Below are positions 47,601 to 57,516 of a stretch of DNA of 64,000 bases, one piece after another. Position numbers and translations under genes: made by a program. A model generated the notes under the pieces. That model made no database searches and was not told where the DNA came from. It saw only the letters and a list, made by a program, of their open reading frames with translations. This DNA comes from Puccinia triticina (lineage: Eukaryota; Basidiomycota; Pucciniomycetes; Pucciniales; Pucciniaceae): positions 62,001 through 126,000 of the forward strand of contig NC_070575.1 of the NCBI RefSeq assembly GCF_026914185.1, read 5' to 3'. Numbering within the stretch: position 1 is the stretch's first letter; each line of letters opens with the position of its first letter.

Positions 47601-47665
47601 CCCACAACGTAAACACGTTTTGGGAGTCGATAAATTAATTTATGGGAGTCAATTTTTCAACTCCC
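44659..47665. mobile_element. Mutator-like element with long TIRs and 8-bp TSD (3.0 kb)
   Basis: Ends GGGAGTTGAAAAATCGACTC (44659) and the near-inverse (to 47665) are flanked by TATTGTTT at 44651-44658 and 47666-47673. Inverted homology continues inward to about 45680 and 47000, except for an insertion of about 350 bp in the left arm (44740-45095). That insertion carries a direct duplication of a CCACAACCATCACCCACTCG segment (44880 and 45022). Long TIRs and an 8-9 bp duplication suit Mutator-like elements; a hAT origin is not excluded. The interior holds a 21-bp repeat array and a GC-rich segment (46130-46990) that could be captured host DNA. No transposase frame. Confidence 0.8.
45690..46105. 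repeat. 21-bp tandem repeat that reverses direction at about 45885
   Basis: The left half repeats GTCCCTCTGCCACAGTTATTA at a 21-bp period; the right half repeats the reverse complement, GCAGAGGGACTAATAACTGTG. The switch is at CCTATTAAATG (about 45883-45890). A period divisible by three keeps frames open on both strands, which explains apparent heptapeptide-repeat proteins. Confidence 0.85.
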
Positions 47666-47673
47666 TATTGTTT

Positions 47674-48299
47674 ATAATTGAGTCCTGAGTGGGTTGATGG
47701 TTTTGCTTCAAAGGAGTGGTTTGGTCTGAATCTTTTTTTTCAGGCAATCAGTCAAAATTAGTTTTGGGATTTCATTGGGTTCTCTGACCAAGATTTCATT
47801 GAAATGGACAAGGTTTGTAACAAGCAAGCCTTATGTTGAATTAACCATGGGAAATTTTACATTGAGTAGCCTTGGTAGAGGATTGCAGAAGTCAATGCAA
47901 AAGTACCAGAGCTTTTCTTGAGCCAACCTGGTTGTTGCTGGAGGCCACCATAATGTTTCAGTGTGCTGATGATTGGTCAACAGTCCATTAAGATGGTTAC
48001 AGCCCTGTTGAAACAAAATTGAGTTGGGGTTGGTTTGATGGGATGTCCAACATTGTTACATTGCCAGTGCCCCTCTTCAAATCAGACCATGAAAATGTGA
48101 ATTTAATATCTAACCTTGCCAAAACGATTTGAATGATGTTAAAAGTTGATTTATGCATGCATAAACCATCTTTGCACACCATAAATATTGCAAAACTGTA
48201 TCCCCAAGGGTAAAACAATCTTTACACAGAAGTTAGTGAAAACTCAAACAATCCCACCCAAAACAATTTGGTGTTAAACATTCTGAACAATTTCAAAGA
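47674..48299. other. Intergenic DNA
   Basis: AT-rich, no convincing coding frame, RNA gene or terminal repeat found. Confidence 0.3.
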
Positions 48300-49317
48300 T
48301 GTACACCACAGGCGCTGTGGTCATTATTCCTATGTTTGTAGGAGAAAAATTCAAACTTTCATGTGAACTTGCAAAAACACCTCAAGATACGGCCAAATGT
48401 ACATCATAAATGGAATCTAGGACCAAAATAACCCCTAGTCACCCACTGAAACCACCCTCATATCTCTAGCAGATCAGAAGATACACAAATCACCCCTTTC
48501 ACGCACCAGTCCGAGTGGGTTCACACACAAACTCAACTCTTGGCTATCATACTTGGCATAATGCATACAAAACATGAATTACTTTTCTTCCTTCCTTTTA
48601 TCAGTCCTCACCTCCTATTTTCTCTTTGCATATGTTTGTTTCCCATTTGCATATCTTTGGTCTTGGAAAATCCTTGTATGAACATATATGATCCTGTTGC
48701 ATATCAAAGGGACACATTGTAGATAGTCTAGCTAAATTCCCTCAGTTTTACCTTCTCACTAGCCAAATTCCCTCACTCTTGTCTATATAAGGAGGCCTCT
48801 GCCTGTCAGTTGTTCCCTCCCCATCCCATCAGGGGACATTCCCCCTCAGATCCCCATGCCATCCAGGCGGTCTATATCCCATACTCACTTATCACCACTC
48901 ATATTATTCTCTATCACAGATTACAGTTATCAGTTCATATCACCACTCAGTTCACATACCTTTCACCAGTGAACTAGTCACCGGTTCCACTCCTGGTTGA
49001 GCCTAGCTCCCTCTCACCCTCATCACCCTTCACTTTTGGAAACCTATATACCCCCAGGCCAAGGACCTAGGTTCAAGCCCCGCTCAAGACATCAAGTCAC
49101 AGGCACCTATCTCATACATCAATAACTCAATCAACCTCAGACATCAACAACAATCCTCTTATATATCTCATTCTTTGAACATATCCTTTCACAAAATAAA
49201 TTGCCAAGCTTACCTTGGTGGTCTTGTTTTCTGATATCCAGAAAGGCAGAGCCTGCACCTCATCCAGACCTTTTGCCATTCAGCCAAAGGGTCTCATGAC
49301 ACCTTTTGAGTCTTTCA
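48300..49317 (+). repeat. Probable LTR, family A, second copy
   Basis: Colinear with 7020-7972: CCTCAAGATACGGCC, CCCCTAGTCACCC, a TATA box GTCTATATAAGGAGG (about 48780), AAATTGCCAAGCTTACCTTGGTGGTCTTG, AAAGGCAGAGCCTGC and an end of TTTTGAGTCTTTCA. The two copies are strongly diverged, so this is an old or multi-lineage family. Limits are approximate. Confidence 0.5.
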
Positions 49318-50134
49318 GCGCATAATTTTCAAAGTTTGTGGTCAAACCGCCCAAGGCAATAATTTGACATTGACTTGCCGCAGCTACGGCAAAAAGCGGT
49401 CCCAGTGAGGCAAGACCACCAATCACCATCTCCCAAAAGGGTACGGCTAGCCTTCCACATAGCAGACCTCCTAACCCCGTTGGGCAGGAATTTCCATCAA
49501 TGAGGTGGCAATCTCACCACCTTAAGACGGTGCAAGACTGTTCTGGCCCACCATCCAAAACAAAATGCCCTGTATTTGTCCTGGCAAGAATACCGCCCAG
49601 CCACGGGCATGGCATCACAGCACAGCCCCATCACGGGCATGGCTACCCACCACACAGTTATGTACATAGATACATATGTAAATAAAAACCTTTGTACACA
49701 AAACTATAATGTCAAGAAGTTGAATTAAACACAACTCTGCATTCTGGATTCATTCATTCTCTGTGGCCTCTTTGTTGTTGGAAAAACTCCCCCCGGCCCC
49801 AAGCCAGGCAGCCAGTCCTTCCTCTTGAAAGAATTCAGAGAACTAAGATTTTTATTCTTATTAGTCTTCAAGTCTAATTTATCTTGTATTTACAATTATG
49901 TTGTAGAAGAAGTGAAATCTCCTTTTTACCTAAGAGCAGACACAGGACCGCTATCTGACAGGATGGATAGAAGTTATTCTCAATGAGAGAACTTGAGGAA
50001 CCAAGGATGGTTCTTTGGATTGAAATGATCTAAGATGATCTGGAAGGGTGAAGCAAGTTCAGTGTCAGTCTTTGCTGACTATTATCTGAGCTGCAATCTT
50101 TCTTACTCGGATAAGGCTTTTGCCTTTTTATATC
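49318..50134. other. Possible internal retroelement DNA, no gene seen
   Basis: It follows the LTR-like end and contains short direct words (CATCACGGGCATGGC / CCACGGGCATGGC at about 49600-49650), but no open frame with recognisable gag or pol content. Confidence 0.3.
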
Positions 50135-51139
50135 CTATTTGGTTGAGCGGCAGCGAAACGGCGGAGAAGTGTTGCAGTGTTTTCTGTAACAGTTCAACAG
50201 TGTTGTTCTCTTAGCCTTTTGTTTCTGTCTGCCTGATCTAAGAACAAACACTCTTACCGGTGTTCCCAGCTCTTTGAGTGGACTCAGTGTGTTTGATCTG
50301 GTTTTCTCTAAGGATGGCGTTTGGGACCCGGGTACCCGTTGCGGGTCCGGGTACTGGGTGAATTTTTGCCCAAAAGATGGCACCCGGCACCGCACCTGGC
50401 ACCGCCTGGGCGGGTACCGGCGGTATCCCGCCGGTACCCGCTCTCAAAAACATGTATATGTGCTATATTACTTCATTTTTCAGTCTTCATCTACAACTAT
50501 AACCTTATTTTTACCCTTCTCCTTTGCCTTGACCTTCTTTTCTGTCTGAAGCTCATGCTTCCACTTGGCCAAGACCCCGTCTTTGATCAGTCCATTTTTC
50601 AAATAGAAGGCCACTGTCATGCCCCTGCTCAGTGAGCGAGCTGATAGCTGGTGTCTCCTTGGCGAAACGTAATCGCGCCCAAAGCTAAAAGCTCTTTCAA
50701 CATCGACCGATGTTGCTGTAAAAATGTGGAAAATCAGTCAGCTCATGCAAGAAGAAGAAGGGGATCCTGGAAAACTTCTACTGACCTGGACAGCTCAAGA
50801 CATCAAGTGCCATATATACAAGGCCCCCATGTGTGTTTCCTGAGTTTTTCTGTTGGATCCACCACTTCAGTGGATTGACAGGTTCATCGCCATCCAAGAT
50901 GAGTGCCCCCCCAAGCCAAATATCCAGAGGATCGTTTGAGCAGTGGCCGCCTCGAGCGGCAGCAGCTTCACCAAGGCCAGCTAACATGGTACTCTTAGCC
51001 TGTCAAAGATTGATACAGGTTTCAATATGTGGGAAGGAGTTGATCAACGAAATTTGAAAACTCACCTTGGATGTTTTAGTCGATGATGTTGAGGGGTTTG
51101 GAGGTGTTGGGTCTGGTTTGTAGAATGTTACCCACATTT

Positions 51140-51354
51140 TGTTGAGTTGTCTGTTAGTCTGCTACCATGATGTATCACCACAGTATGGAGGGCTGTCGGA
51201 TCGACCCATGAGCACTACCAACCAACCACCCAGCTGGCAGCCACAAGCGTCTGTAGCCTAGTTGGTAAAGGCAGCACTCTAGTATGTGTCTCAGCATAGC
51301 TGAGGTCGTGAGTTCGACTCTCACCAGACACATCTTCATTTTACAGTCTCTACA
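51140..51354 (+). repeat. 5' LTR of the TRIM
   Basis: TG...CA bounded, 215 bp, apparently identical to 51562-51776, which implies a very recent insertion. It contains a tRNA-like module at 51247-51331. Confidence 0.93.
51247..51331 (+). ncRNA. tRNA-like module with pol III A and B boxes in the 5' LTR
   Basis: TAGCCTAGTTGG (51254-51265) fits the A-box consensus TRGCNNAGYNGG, and AGTTCGACTC (51311-51320) is close to the B box GGTTCGANTC. The T arm folds perfectly (GTGAG-TTCGACT-CTCAC, 51308-51324). The D stem GCC/GGC pairs. The acceptor GCGTCTG/CAGACAC pairs at six of seven positions. CTCAGC-ATA-GCTGAG forms a long variable-arm hairpin. The anticodon stem is weak (GCAC/GTGT with an 8-nt loop), so this is probably a tRNA-derived promoter module rather than a working tRNA. 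Confidence 0.6.
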
Positions 51355-51371
51355 GGTTATGAGCCCAGAGC
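51355..51371 (+). other. Primer binding site matching the initiator tRNA-Met anticodon arm
   Basis: GGTTATGAGCCCAGAGC directly follows the LTR. Its complement reads GCTCTGGGCTCATAACC, the anticodon stem-loop of eukaryotic initiator tRNA-Met with CAT anticodon. Copia of Drosophila is known to prime from the 5' half of this tRNA, so half-tRNA priming by a Ty1/copia-type partner is the natural inference. Confidence 0.75.
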
Positions 51372-51552
51372 TACCTGAGCGCTACTCGCTTACAATAGAG
51401 ACTTGATGAATTTGTGAATGCTTACTTGTAAGACCACGCAAACCCCTATAAGCCTACATCTAGATCACGGGTTCAATCCCTACACTGATCATCTTTCCTG
51501 GGTCTCATTCCCACTCTCTCTTGGGGTCAATCCCCACTTCCCATCATGTAGC

Positions 51553-51561
51553 AAGGGGGGG
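51553..51561 (+). other. Polypurine tract of the TRIM
   Basis: AAGGGGGGG lies directly against the TG of the 3' LTR, where plus-strand priming occurs in LTR retroelements. Confidence 0.8.
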
Positions 51562-51776
51562 TGTTGAGTTGTCTGTTAGTCTGCTACCATGATGTATCAC
51601 CACAGTATGGAGGGCTGTCGGATCGACCCATGAGCACTACCAACCAACCACCCAGCTGGCAGCCACAAGCGTCTGTAGCCTAGTTGGTAAAGGCAGCACT
51701 CTAGTATGTGTCTCAGCATAGCTGAGGTCGTGAGTTCGACTCTCACCAGACACATCTTCATTTTACAGTCTCTACA
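51562..51776 (+). repeat. 3' LTR of the TRIM
   Basis: Apparently identical to 51140-51354 over all 215 bases, followed by the CATTT target duplication. Confidence 0.93.
51669..51753 (+). ncRNA. tRNA-like module in the 3' LTR
   Basis: Exact duplicate of 51247-51331. Between the two, the TRIM interior holds another B-box-like GGGTTCAATCCC at about 51471-51482 without a good A box. Confidence 0.55.
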
Positions 51777-54700
51777 CATTTCCCACGCGAGCCGTATAGC
51801 TTCAGTAATCCACTCCGGTTCCCAGTGGAGTAACTTGAAGTACTCGTCCCTAAACGACGGGTGAAGGACTTGAAAAGAATAATTAATATTTCATGCAAAA
51901 TCAAGCAGATCTTGATGACAAACAGTACTTACTGATAGCTATCCTGTAGAGAGGGGAGTTGTCTGTCAAGCTATAGTACTTATTCGTGATTTTCAAACCA
52001 ATTCGGCAAGCGTTCTTCAACGCTGGTGGATACTTGGAACCAGAGATTGCAGTTGATAAATGTTTGGTAATTTGATCGATGAAAACGACAATGTTGGACA
52101 AGCAAGCGGAGCCCGAGATCAAGATTTGAAGAGTTATCTCGTAGAAGATTGAGAGGATTTCCGATAGATCCCGCGCCAAGTCAAGGTCAGACTTATCAAG
52201 GTGGAACTTGCGATCAATACCAAGTCGTTTGTGACGCTGCCACTCGCGACTGGGGGTTAAAAAAGCAAGGCAGTCAGTTCATGCACATTGTAGTGTCAGA
52301 AATAGTAATAAAAACTTACATGGCGGCCTCACATCGGATAATACTGTTAATTTGGACAAGAGTTGAATTCCATTGGGTTCGTACGTCCCGCTCAACATTG
52401 TGAGGAGTATCGCATCCATTTTCACGGCATATATCAACAAATTCAGCTTTTGAGTTCGGCGAGTATTTCAATTTTTTAGCAATCACACAAAACTATCAAA
52501 AGAAAGGACAATCAACTACAGTATATGTCAGACAAGTTGTATGTAAATGCAAACCTTTGCCAAACTGTTTCTGCAAACTTTAGTCGTATATCGATCATCT
52601 TCCTCTTCGTCGCTTGCGTGATCAATATCATCCATACCAAGCAGCTCGAACTCATCTGGTTCTTTTGGGTCATACGACCCAGCTTTGCTTTCATCATCAT
52701 CGTCACTACAGTACGTGGCATCTTCTTTGGGTTGGAAGCTAGTAAAGATGAGATAAATCAGTGTCTGGAAATAAAATAGGGGTGAACTGAGAGTCGGACT
52801 TACAAATTAATGTTTCCCTCCATGTCATTGTTGCTGGATTCAGAATAATCTGAGTCATCCCAAGTAGTTTCTTTCTGTTGTTTTTTGGTCCCTGTTCGCT
52901 TCTGAGTGCCAAAGGGTTGTAGAATTCCTTGTACAATCAAGTTGAGTATGTGTGCAAAACAGTGTACCCACTGTGGCTCCCCTTTGAAGCGGGGCCACTG
53001 CTGTTTCTTCAGCTCTTTTACCATGACATTGTTGTTTGTTGCGTTGTCGCTGACGATCCCACATAGCTAAAGGTTCTTGTTCCTCAATCAGCAACAGACT
53101 AACAAGCAAAAAAAACCCTGGCTAACCTTCTGTTGAATACCAAATTTCTCCACGACGAGGCGGACCGTCTCAGCAAGATAATGACCTGTGTGGCTTTGAG
53201 AGAGGCGAACAAAGTCTAGAGGCATGGCCTCTAGCTTTGGTTCACCCAATAGATCGCCTGCTAATTGGTAGATGATGATCCCAAGGATGTCGAACCCATT
53301 GGGAGACTGCCAGGCATCTACTCCTAAGTACAGTGCACCTTTGTGTGCCTAATAAAACAATAACAATGCAATCAGCGGTTGAATTGAGCGGAAAAAAGCA
53401 AAAAAATAAAGGTGTACGAACCTCCAAAACCGACTTATAGTTCTGTTGTATAGCTGAGTAGAGCATGTGGATATCTTCTGAAACCACTCGTCTCGCTTGT
53501 AGATTCTTGACGACGGTTGGATGAAGAATGGCCTTGTGGCTCGCGTCGACTAGTGCTGAAAAGGGTCTGGCGGCCTCGGCACACCATACCGCACAAAGTT
53601 GAGGAACCTATGTGTTTTTTTGGTAAGCCTAGTTAGTTAGCTTGATCAATCATATATTGAAGCCTGTTACTTACCTCCTTGGGATCAATGTCCCCAGTTC
53701 CCTTGATTCCAACACGGGCAAGATTCGCATTTGATTTCTGTTTGCTCTGTTTTTGGAGGCAGGTTGCCGCATGCTTGATTAAATTGCTGCAAGACAAGTC
53801 CGAGGTTGGACGGTTAATCTTGGTTCCACATCTGAGTGAGTTTGGGGGTCGGCAAGGGTCAGGGACTTAATTTATTGATCATGGAATTAAAAAAAGATCA
53901 ATCGAACTCACATTTTGCAAGGATAAGCGATCATCCTTTGGTTATTCTTATCAAGCTGCTTGGAGAGCTCGGGGACCAAGTATGATTTATAGCTTAAACT
54001 CTGGCCGTTTGCGGCGATCTTCTGTGCCCTTACTGAATAGAAAATTCAGAATCATTCTACCGGAAAAATATATGGTTAACAGAATAGACTCACATAGCTC
54101 CTCCTCGTCGCTTTCATCCCTGGTTCTTCCTGATGGAGGCTGGGTACTACCCGGAGTGACAAGGTCGTCTCTGCTAGTCCTTTGAACGCTATTGTTGTCG
54201 TTGTTATTCTGGGAAGATGAGGGGGATGATTCTGATGTGTTGGGTCTTCTTCGCTTGCGGTTGGAGGCCATGATCAATGGTTTTGGCGGGGTTTGATGAC
54301 AGCGGTGGATGGTGGCTGCCTAAGATTTGCCTTACACCCGATGGATTCCCCTGAACCCCGGGAAAAATAGGGGGCTTGCAGCGGGTGCGGGCAGGCGGTA
54401 ACCGGGTACCTGCTGCCCTTACCCCAAAAACCAGGGACCCGGCACCGCACCCGGCACCGCTTGGAAGGTACCCGCCAGGCACCCGCCACACCCGCCAGGC
54501 GGTGCCAGGTACCCCAAGACGGGTACCCAAACGCCATCCCTAGTTTTCTCTGACGATGTCTAGAGCTGTTATGTATTGCATTAGCAACTCTTTTTAATCA
54601 TCTATCCTTGAGTTTTAATTAAACCGCTTACCTTTGGCGCTGGTTGAAATTCTCTCGGATAGTGATCTGGAGCCGGGATTTTCCTTGAGCCTAATCTTGC

Positions 54701-54830
54701 TGCTCACGTGGATTGGACCTGTTTGCATCAAAAGATGATTTCAGTTTTACAATCCCGCGGCGCTTGATTTGACTGCGGAAAATGGTTTGCTTTGCTTACC
54801 AGATTCCGCAGCTGATTGAGATCCCGGCAT

Positions 54831-57513
54831 CTTTCTCACTTTGTGAGAAAGATACCGTTCACCTAGGCATGAATTCTCACACCTCTAACATTGGAATGAT
54901 GTGTTGGATGTGCTCTTCTCCCCTTGGGACATCAGCCCATTCAACAACCTCCTTATTCCTGGGCAATTTTCCAGAATTGACAACAAATATATCAGCATCT
55001 TTATGCACCACAGTGGTGTTGTTTTCCTTGGATTCTTTCTGCTTGACACAACCCAACCTGTGGCTGATGCCTCACACCCTCCTGTATGACAGTTGTGCTA
55101 ACTGGTTCAGCGTGCATGGACATGGATGATGAGCGCTGGAGTTTGAAGTAAATTTGATGTGTGTTGCGGATTAGCGTGTCAGTGATGGTCCTTGTTTGCA
55201 TTATCTATCACAGTGTTGCCAAGAGGCCAAACTGTTCATTTCTGCAGGTGACAGGTGGTCAGTTTGCATGAATAGAGCTTAGTTATTTGGCCACAGGAGA
55301 TACTTTCTTCTCTCAGCTCAATATGGAAATCATTTGGCCACCCACTGAGCTTGAAGTCATGTTGAAGATAACCATTCTTGTGCAAGAAAATGCTGCTCTG
55401 CCTCCCAGCAAGCCTCTGCTCTCAATCTATGCATTTGTACATATCTGGTTTTCAAATTTCTAACCCCTCTGTACAGAGCTCTTGTATTTCTCTTTTCTTT
55501 CCACACTTCCAGCTTCACTATTGTGTATTTTTTTTGTTGTATTTTGTTTTTCTGGGCAGATTTTTTCCTACCCCAGATGTGTGCGCAATGAACATCAACT
55601 CTCACGTGTTATTGGTGGCATTGTGGCGAGCGGGCAAAACCTGCCAGTTTCATCTTGTCACGGATGGTGAGGGACTCCTGTCCGTGCTAGGCGGCGGCAG
55701 TTGTGTGAGGGGAAAGTGCTTAGAGAGCTGCCCTCTGGTGGTTGTCAGGAGTGATGAGCAGAAGCCGAATTGATGATAGCTTTTGGGGTTGGTGGTTTTG
55801 AGATGTTTGCCGGGGTTTGGATCCTTGGCGGTGGTTGTTTTTTTTTTTGAAGAAACATGTGGAGTTTCCTTCCGAAAAAGGTGGAAGACTGATGCGGAGC
55901 TAGATGATGATAACTGATCAAGGTGATGCGGAGTTTCAGCTCTGATGATCTGATCAATAAACTCTTGGTGATGGACCGTATTCTGTGGATCAGAATGCCA
56001 TCCCGCTCCCTTCCTCCAAGTTCTGCAAACTTGGACTCGGGGAGGCGACCTGTCACATGAATTTCATTACATCTTCTGCGCACTACACGCGCGCACACAC
56101 ACAACAAAGCAGTAGAGAGAAAGTTTGGAAAAGTGGGGGGGGGAAAGAATTTGAAGGATGAGAAAGGGATGGGGAAGAGAAAATTTCTTGAGGATGTGTG
56201 AGAATCTTGATGGCTGCTGTTAGATCTTGATGCTTGCTGAGTATCTTGATGATCTTGCTGGCGGCGGCGATGCTCCTGACTAGCTGACCACAAAATGGGT
56301 CACCACAACGGTTGCACTGAACTTAACAAAAATCCCTCCCATGCTTGCGGCTAACTTAACACAAGTCCCCCACTTTGGAGGGCCCTGGTACAGCCTGGGC
56401 TGGCGCAAAGAGCGACCTCCAAAGGAGGTCGACTTGGGACTAATGTCCACTTTTTGGCCTGAGGGTTTGAGGCCTTTTGGTGGGTGTTTTGTGCCATTCA
56501 AATTTTGACTGTCTTCCCAAACAGCCCCACACATGCCTTTTGGACCACAAGATTTGACTGGATCATCCCCATCTTTTGCTGCTACCCCCATCCCTGAAGG
56601 CCCAACCCTTTGCTTTCCATGTTCCGTCAAACTTTTGGTTTTCAATGTTTCTTGACCTGTACATTATGTGTGTATGTATCTAGCTTGACACACCTTCCTG
56701 TGGCTCGCATGCCAGGAAAGCTGTATTCCTGTGCATTATACTATCAACCAAAGTTTTGCCAAACAAATGAGGTCCACTGAAAATGCATACTACCACTTTT
56801 ACCCATAGTAGCGGCGGAAAGCAGTATGGCATGTGAGGAAACCAGTCTCTTGTTAAGATGTCTTGTCAATTCCAGCTCAGGTGTCCATTTTTTTTTTGAG
56901 AACAGGAGCGGGAAGCTAAGATGGATGGCTATTCAGCCCCTTCACGGCTTCACCCGGTTGGGATGGTTTTTGCTGTGTGAGGGGCTAAAGAAAAAAAATG
57001 GTTGAAAAGCCACAATCGCCCAGAACTCTCAGGCCAAATTTACAACATTAGTTGTAAGCCTCTCCTATGGAGATTCCCTTTGGGATGTGGGGCTCCCCCC
57101 ACCTCCGTTTGAGAGGCTTAGTTAGGCTAGTGCTTGTGGGGTGCAAGCACCCTCCCTCCAGGGAGGGACTTGCATGCAATGTTGAGGTTCTTGCGTGAGC
57201 AGTACCAGCTAAATGGCTGGAAAGACCATAAAACCCCCCAGATGACCCCCAACCCCTCTGAAATTTGAGAAGCCAATGGTACCATTGGAACCCTCAGGAC
57301 TTCCTACATGTTTTGAACTGTTGAAATCTTTTAAAAAAAAAGGCTGCTGTTGTGTTTGAAACCATTTGTAAAGCTGGCCAGCAGCCAATCATCTGCAGGA
57401 ATTACAGATTGGTTGCCGGGGCAAAACACTATCACACCCTTTCACACCCCTCAGAGCCCTTAAAATGGCTTTCTTGAAACACATGTAGAAGCCTCAACAA
57501 TGTCACTTTTGAC
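54831..57513. other. Intergenic DNA, no confident gene
   Basis: A minus-strand frame at 55745-56293 reads 182 residues with Ser/Gln/Arg-rich ends but shows no domain. At 56300-56470 and 57050-57180 are further copies of the dispersed AAGTCCC...GGAGG motif. A T tract at 56888 and A tract at 57330 are simple sequence. Confidence 0.35.
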
Positions 57514-57516
57514 ATA

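Larger units (their letters stand above)
51140..51776 (+). mobile_element. TRIM (miniature LTR retroelement) with tRNA-like modules in its LTRs
   Basis: Two 215-bp direct repeats (51140-51354 and 51562-51776) begin TGTTGAGTTG and end CAGTCTCTACA. By eye they are identical. They flank a 207-bp non-coding interior. The 5-bp duplication CATTT is at 51135-51139 and 51777-51781. Immediately after the first LTR is a primer site (51355-51371), and just before the second is a purine run (51553-51561). No protein is encoded, so it depends on another element's enzymes. It interrupts exon 10 of the hAT transposase between codons for MW and TF. Confidence 0.92.
50480..54271 (-). pseudogene. hAT transposase, 12 exons, coding frame broken by TRIM insertion
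   Basis: Exons (minus): 54271-54094, 54032-53912, 53831-53675, 53607-53422, 53348-53127, 53066-52804, 52738-52555, 52492-52320, 52249-51933, 51868-51066 (with the TRIM inside), 50999-50786 and 50715-50480. Discounting the TRIM plus one CATTT, every junction is in phase and totals 803 residues with no other stop. A BED-type zinc finger sits near residues 97-125 (PCKICGTKI...NLIKHAATC). The catalytic core has LYLGVDAWQSPNGFDILG and GIVSDNATNNN, followed by HCFAHILNLIVQGIL. An acidic linker (CSDDDDE, DEEEDD) follows, then TQWNSTL. The C-terminal dimerisation domain has PLDIWLGGALIL, NPLKWW and DVERAFSFGRDYVSPRRH. The enzyme would bind element ends and catalyse cut-and-paste movement. Apart from the TRIM it looks intact. 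Confidence 0.92.
50309..54542 (-). mobile_element. Full-length hAT transposon with exact 8-bp TSD, carrying a nested TRIM
   Basis: Ends TAAGGATGGCGTTTGGGACC (50309) and the inverse of TAGGGATGGCGTTTGGGTAC (to 54542) are flanked by GTTTTCTC at 50301-50308 and 54543-54550. Both subterminal regions (50325-50445 and 54330-54535) are packed with GGTACC and GGCACCGCACC motifs shared with the non-autonomous elements at 6052-6999 and 16923-18404. The interior carries the transposase gene on the minus strand and the 637-bp TRIM at 51140-51776. Without the TRIM and its duplicated CATTT the element is 3592 bp. Confidence 0.93.
50135..54830 (-). pseudogene. Small putative gene split by the hAT insertion
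   Basis: Minus strand: exon 1 at 54830-54800 (ATG, MPGSQSAAES), intron with GTAAGC donor, exon 2 at 54718-54632 (PIHVSSKIRLKENPGS...), intron with GTAAGC donor and CGTCAG acceptor, exon 3 starting at 54549. Seven bases into exon 3 comes the hAT element. Beyond it the same frame resumes at 50300 (TRSNTLSPLKELGTP...) and runs to TAG at 50137-50135. Skipping the element and one copy of its target duplication gives 96 codons with consistent phases. The protein is basic, Ser-rich and unrecognised. It could be a host gene or the front of an older mobile element's gene. Confidence 0.45.

Noticed and set aside
51247..51331. Functional tRNA gene
   Set aside because: A and B boxes and T arm are good, but the anticodon stem is only four pairs with an 8-base loop and the acceptor has a mismatch; it is duplicated as part of an LTR, so I treat it as a tRNA-derived module.
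55745..56293. A 182-residue minus-strand frame as a gene
   Set aside because: Mostly low-complexity ends, no recognised motif, and the apparent start is not a convincing ATG context.
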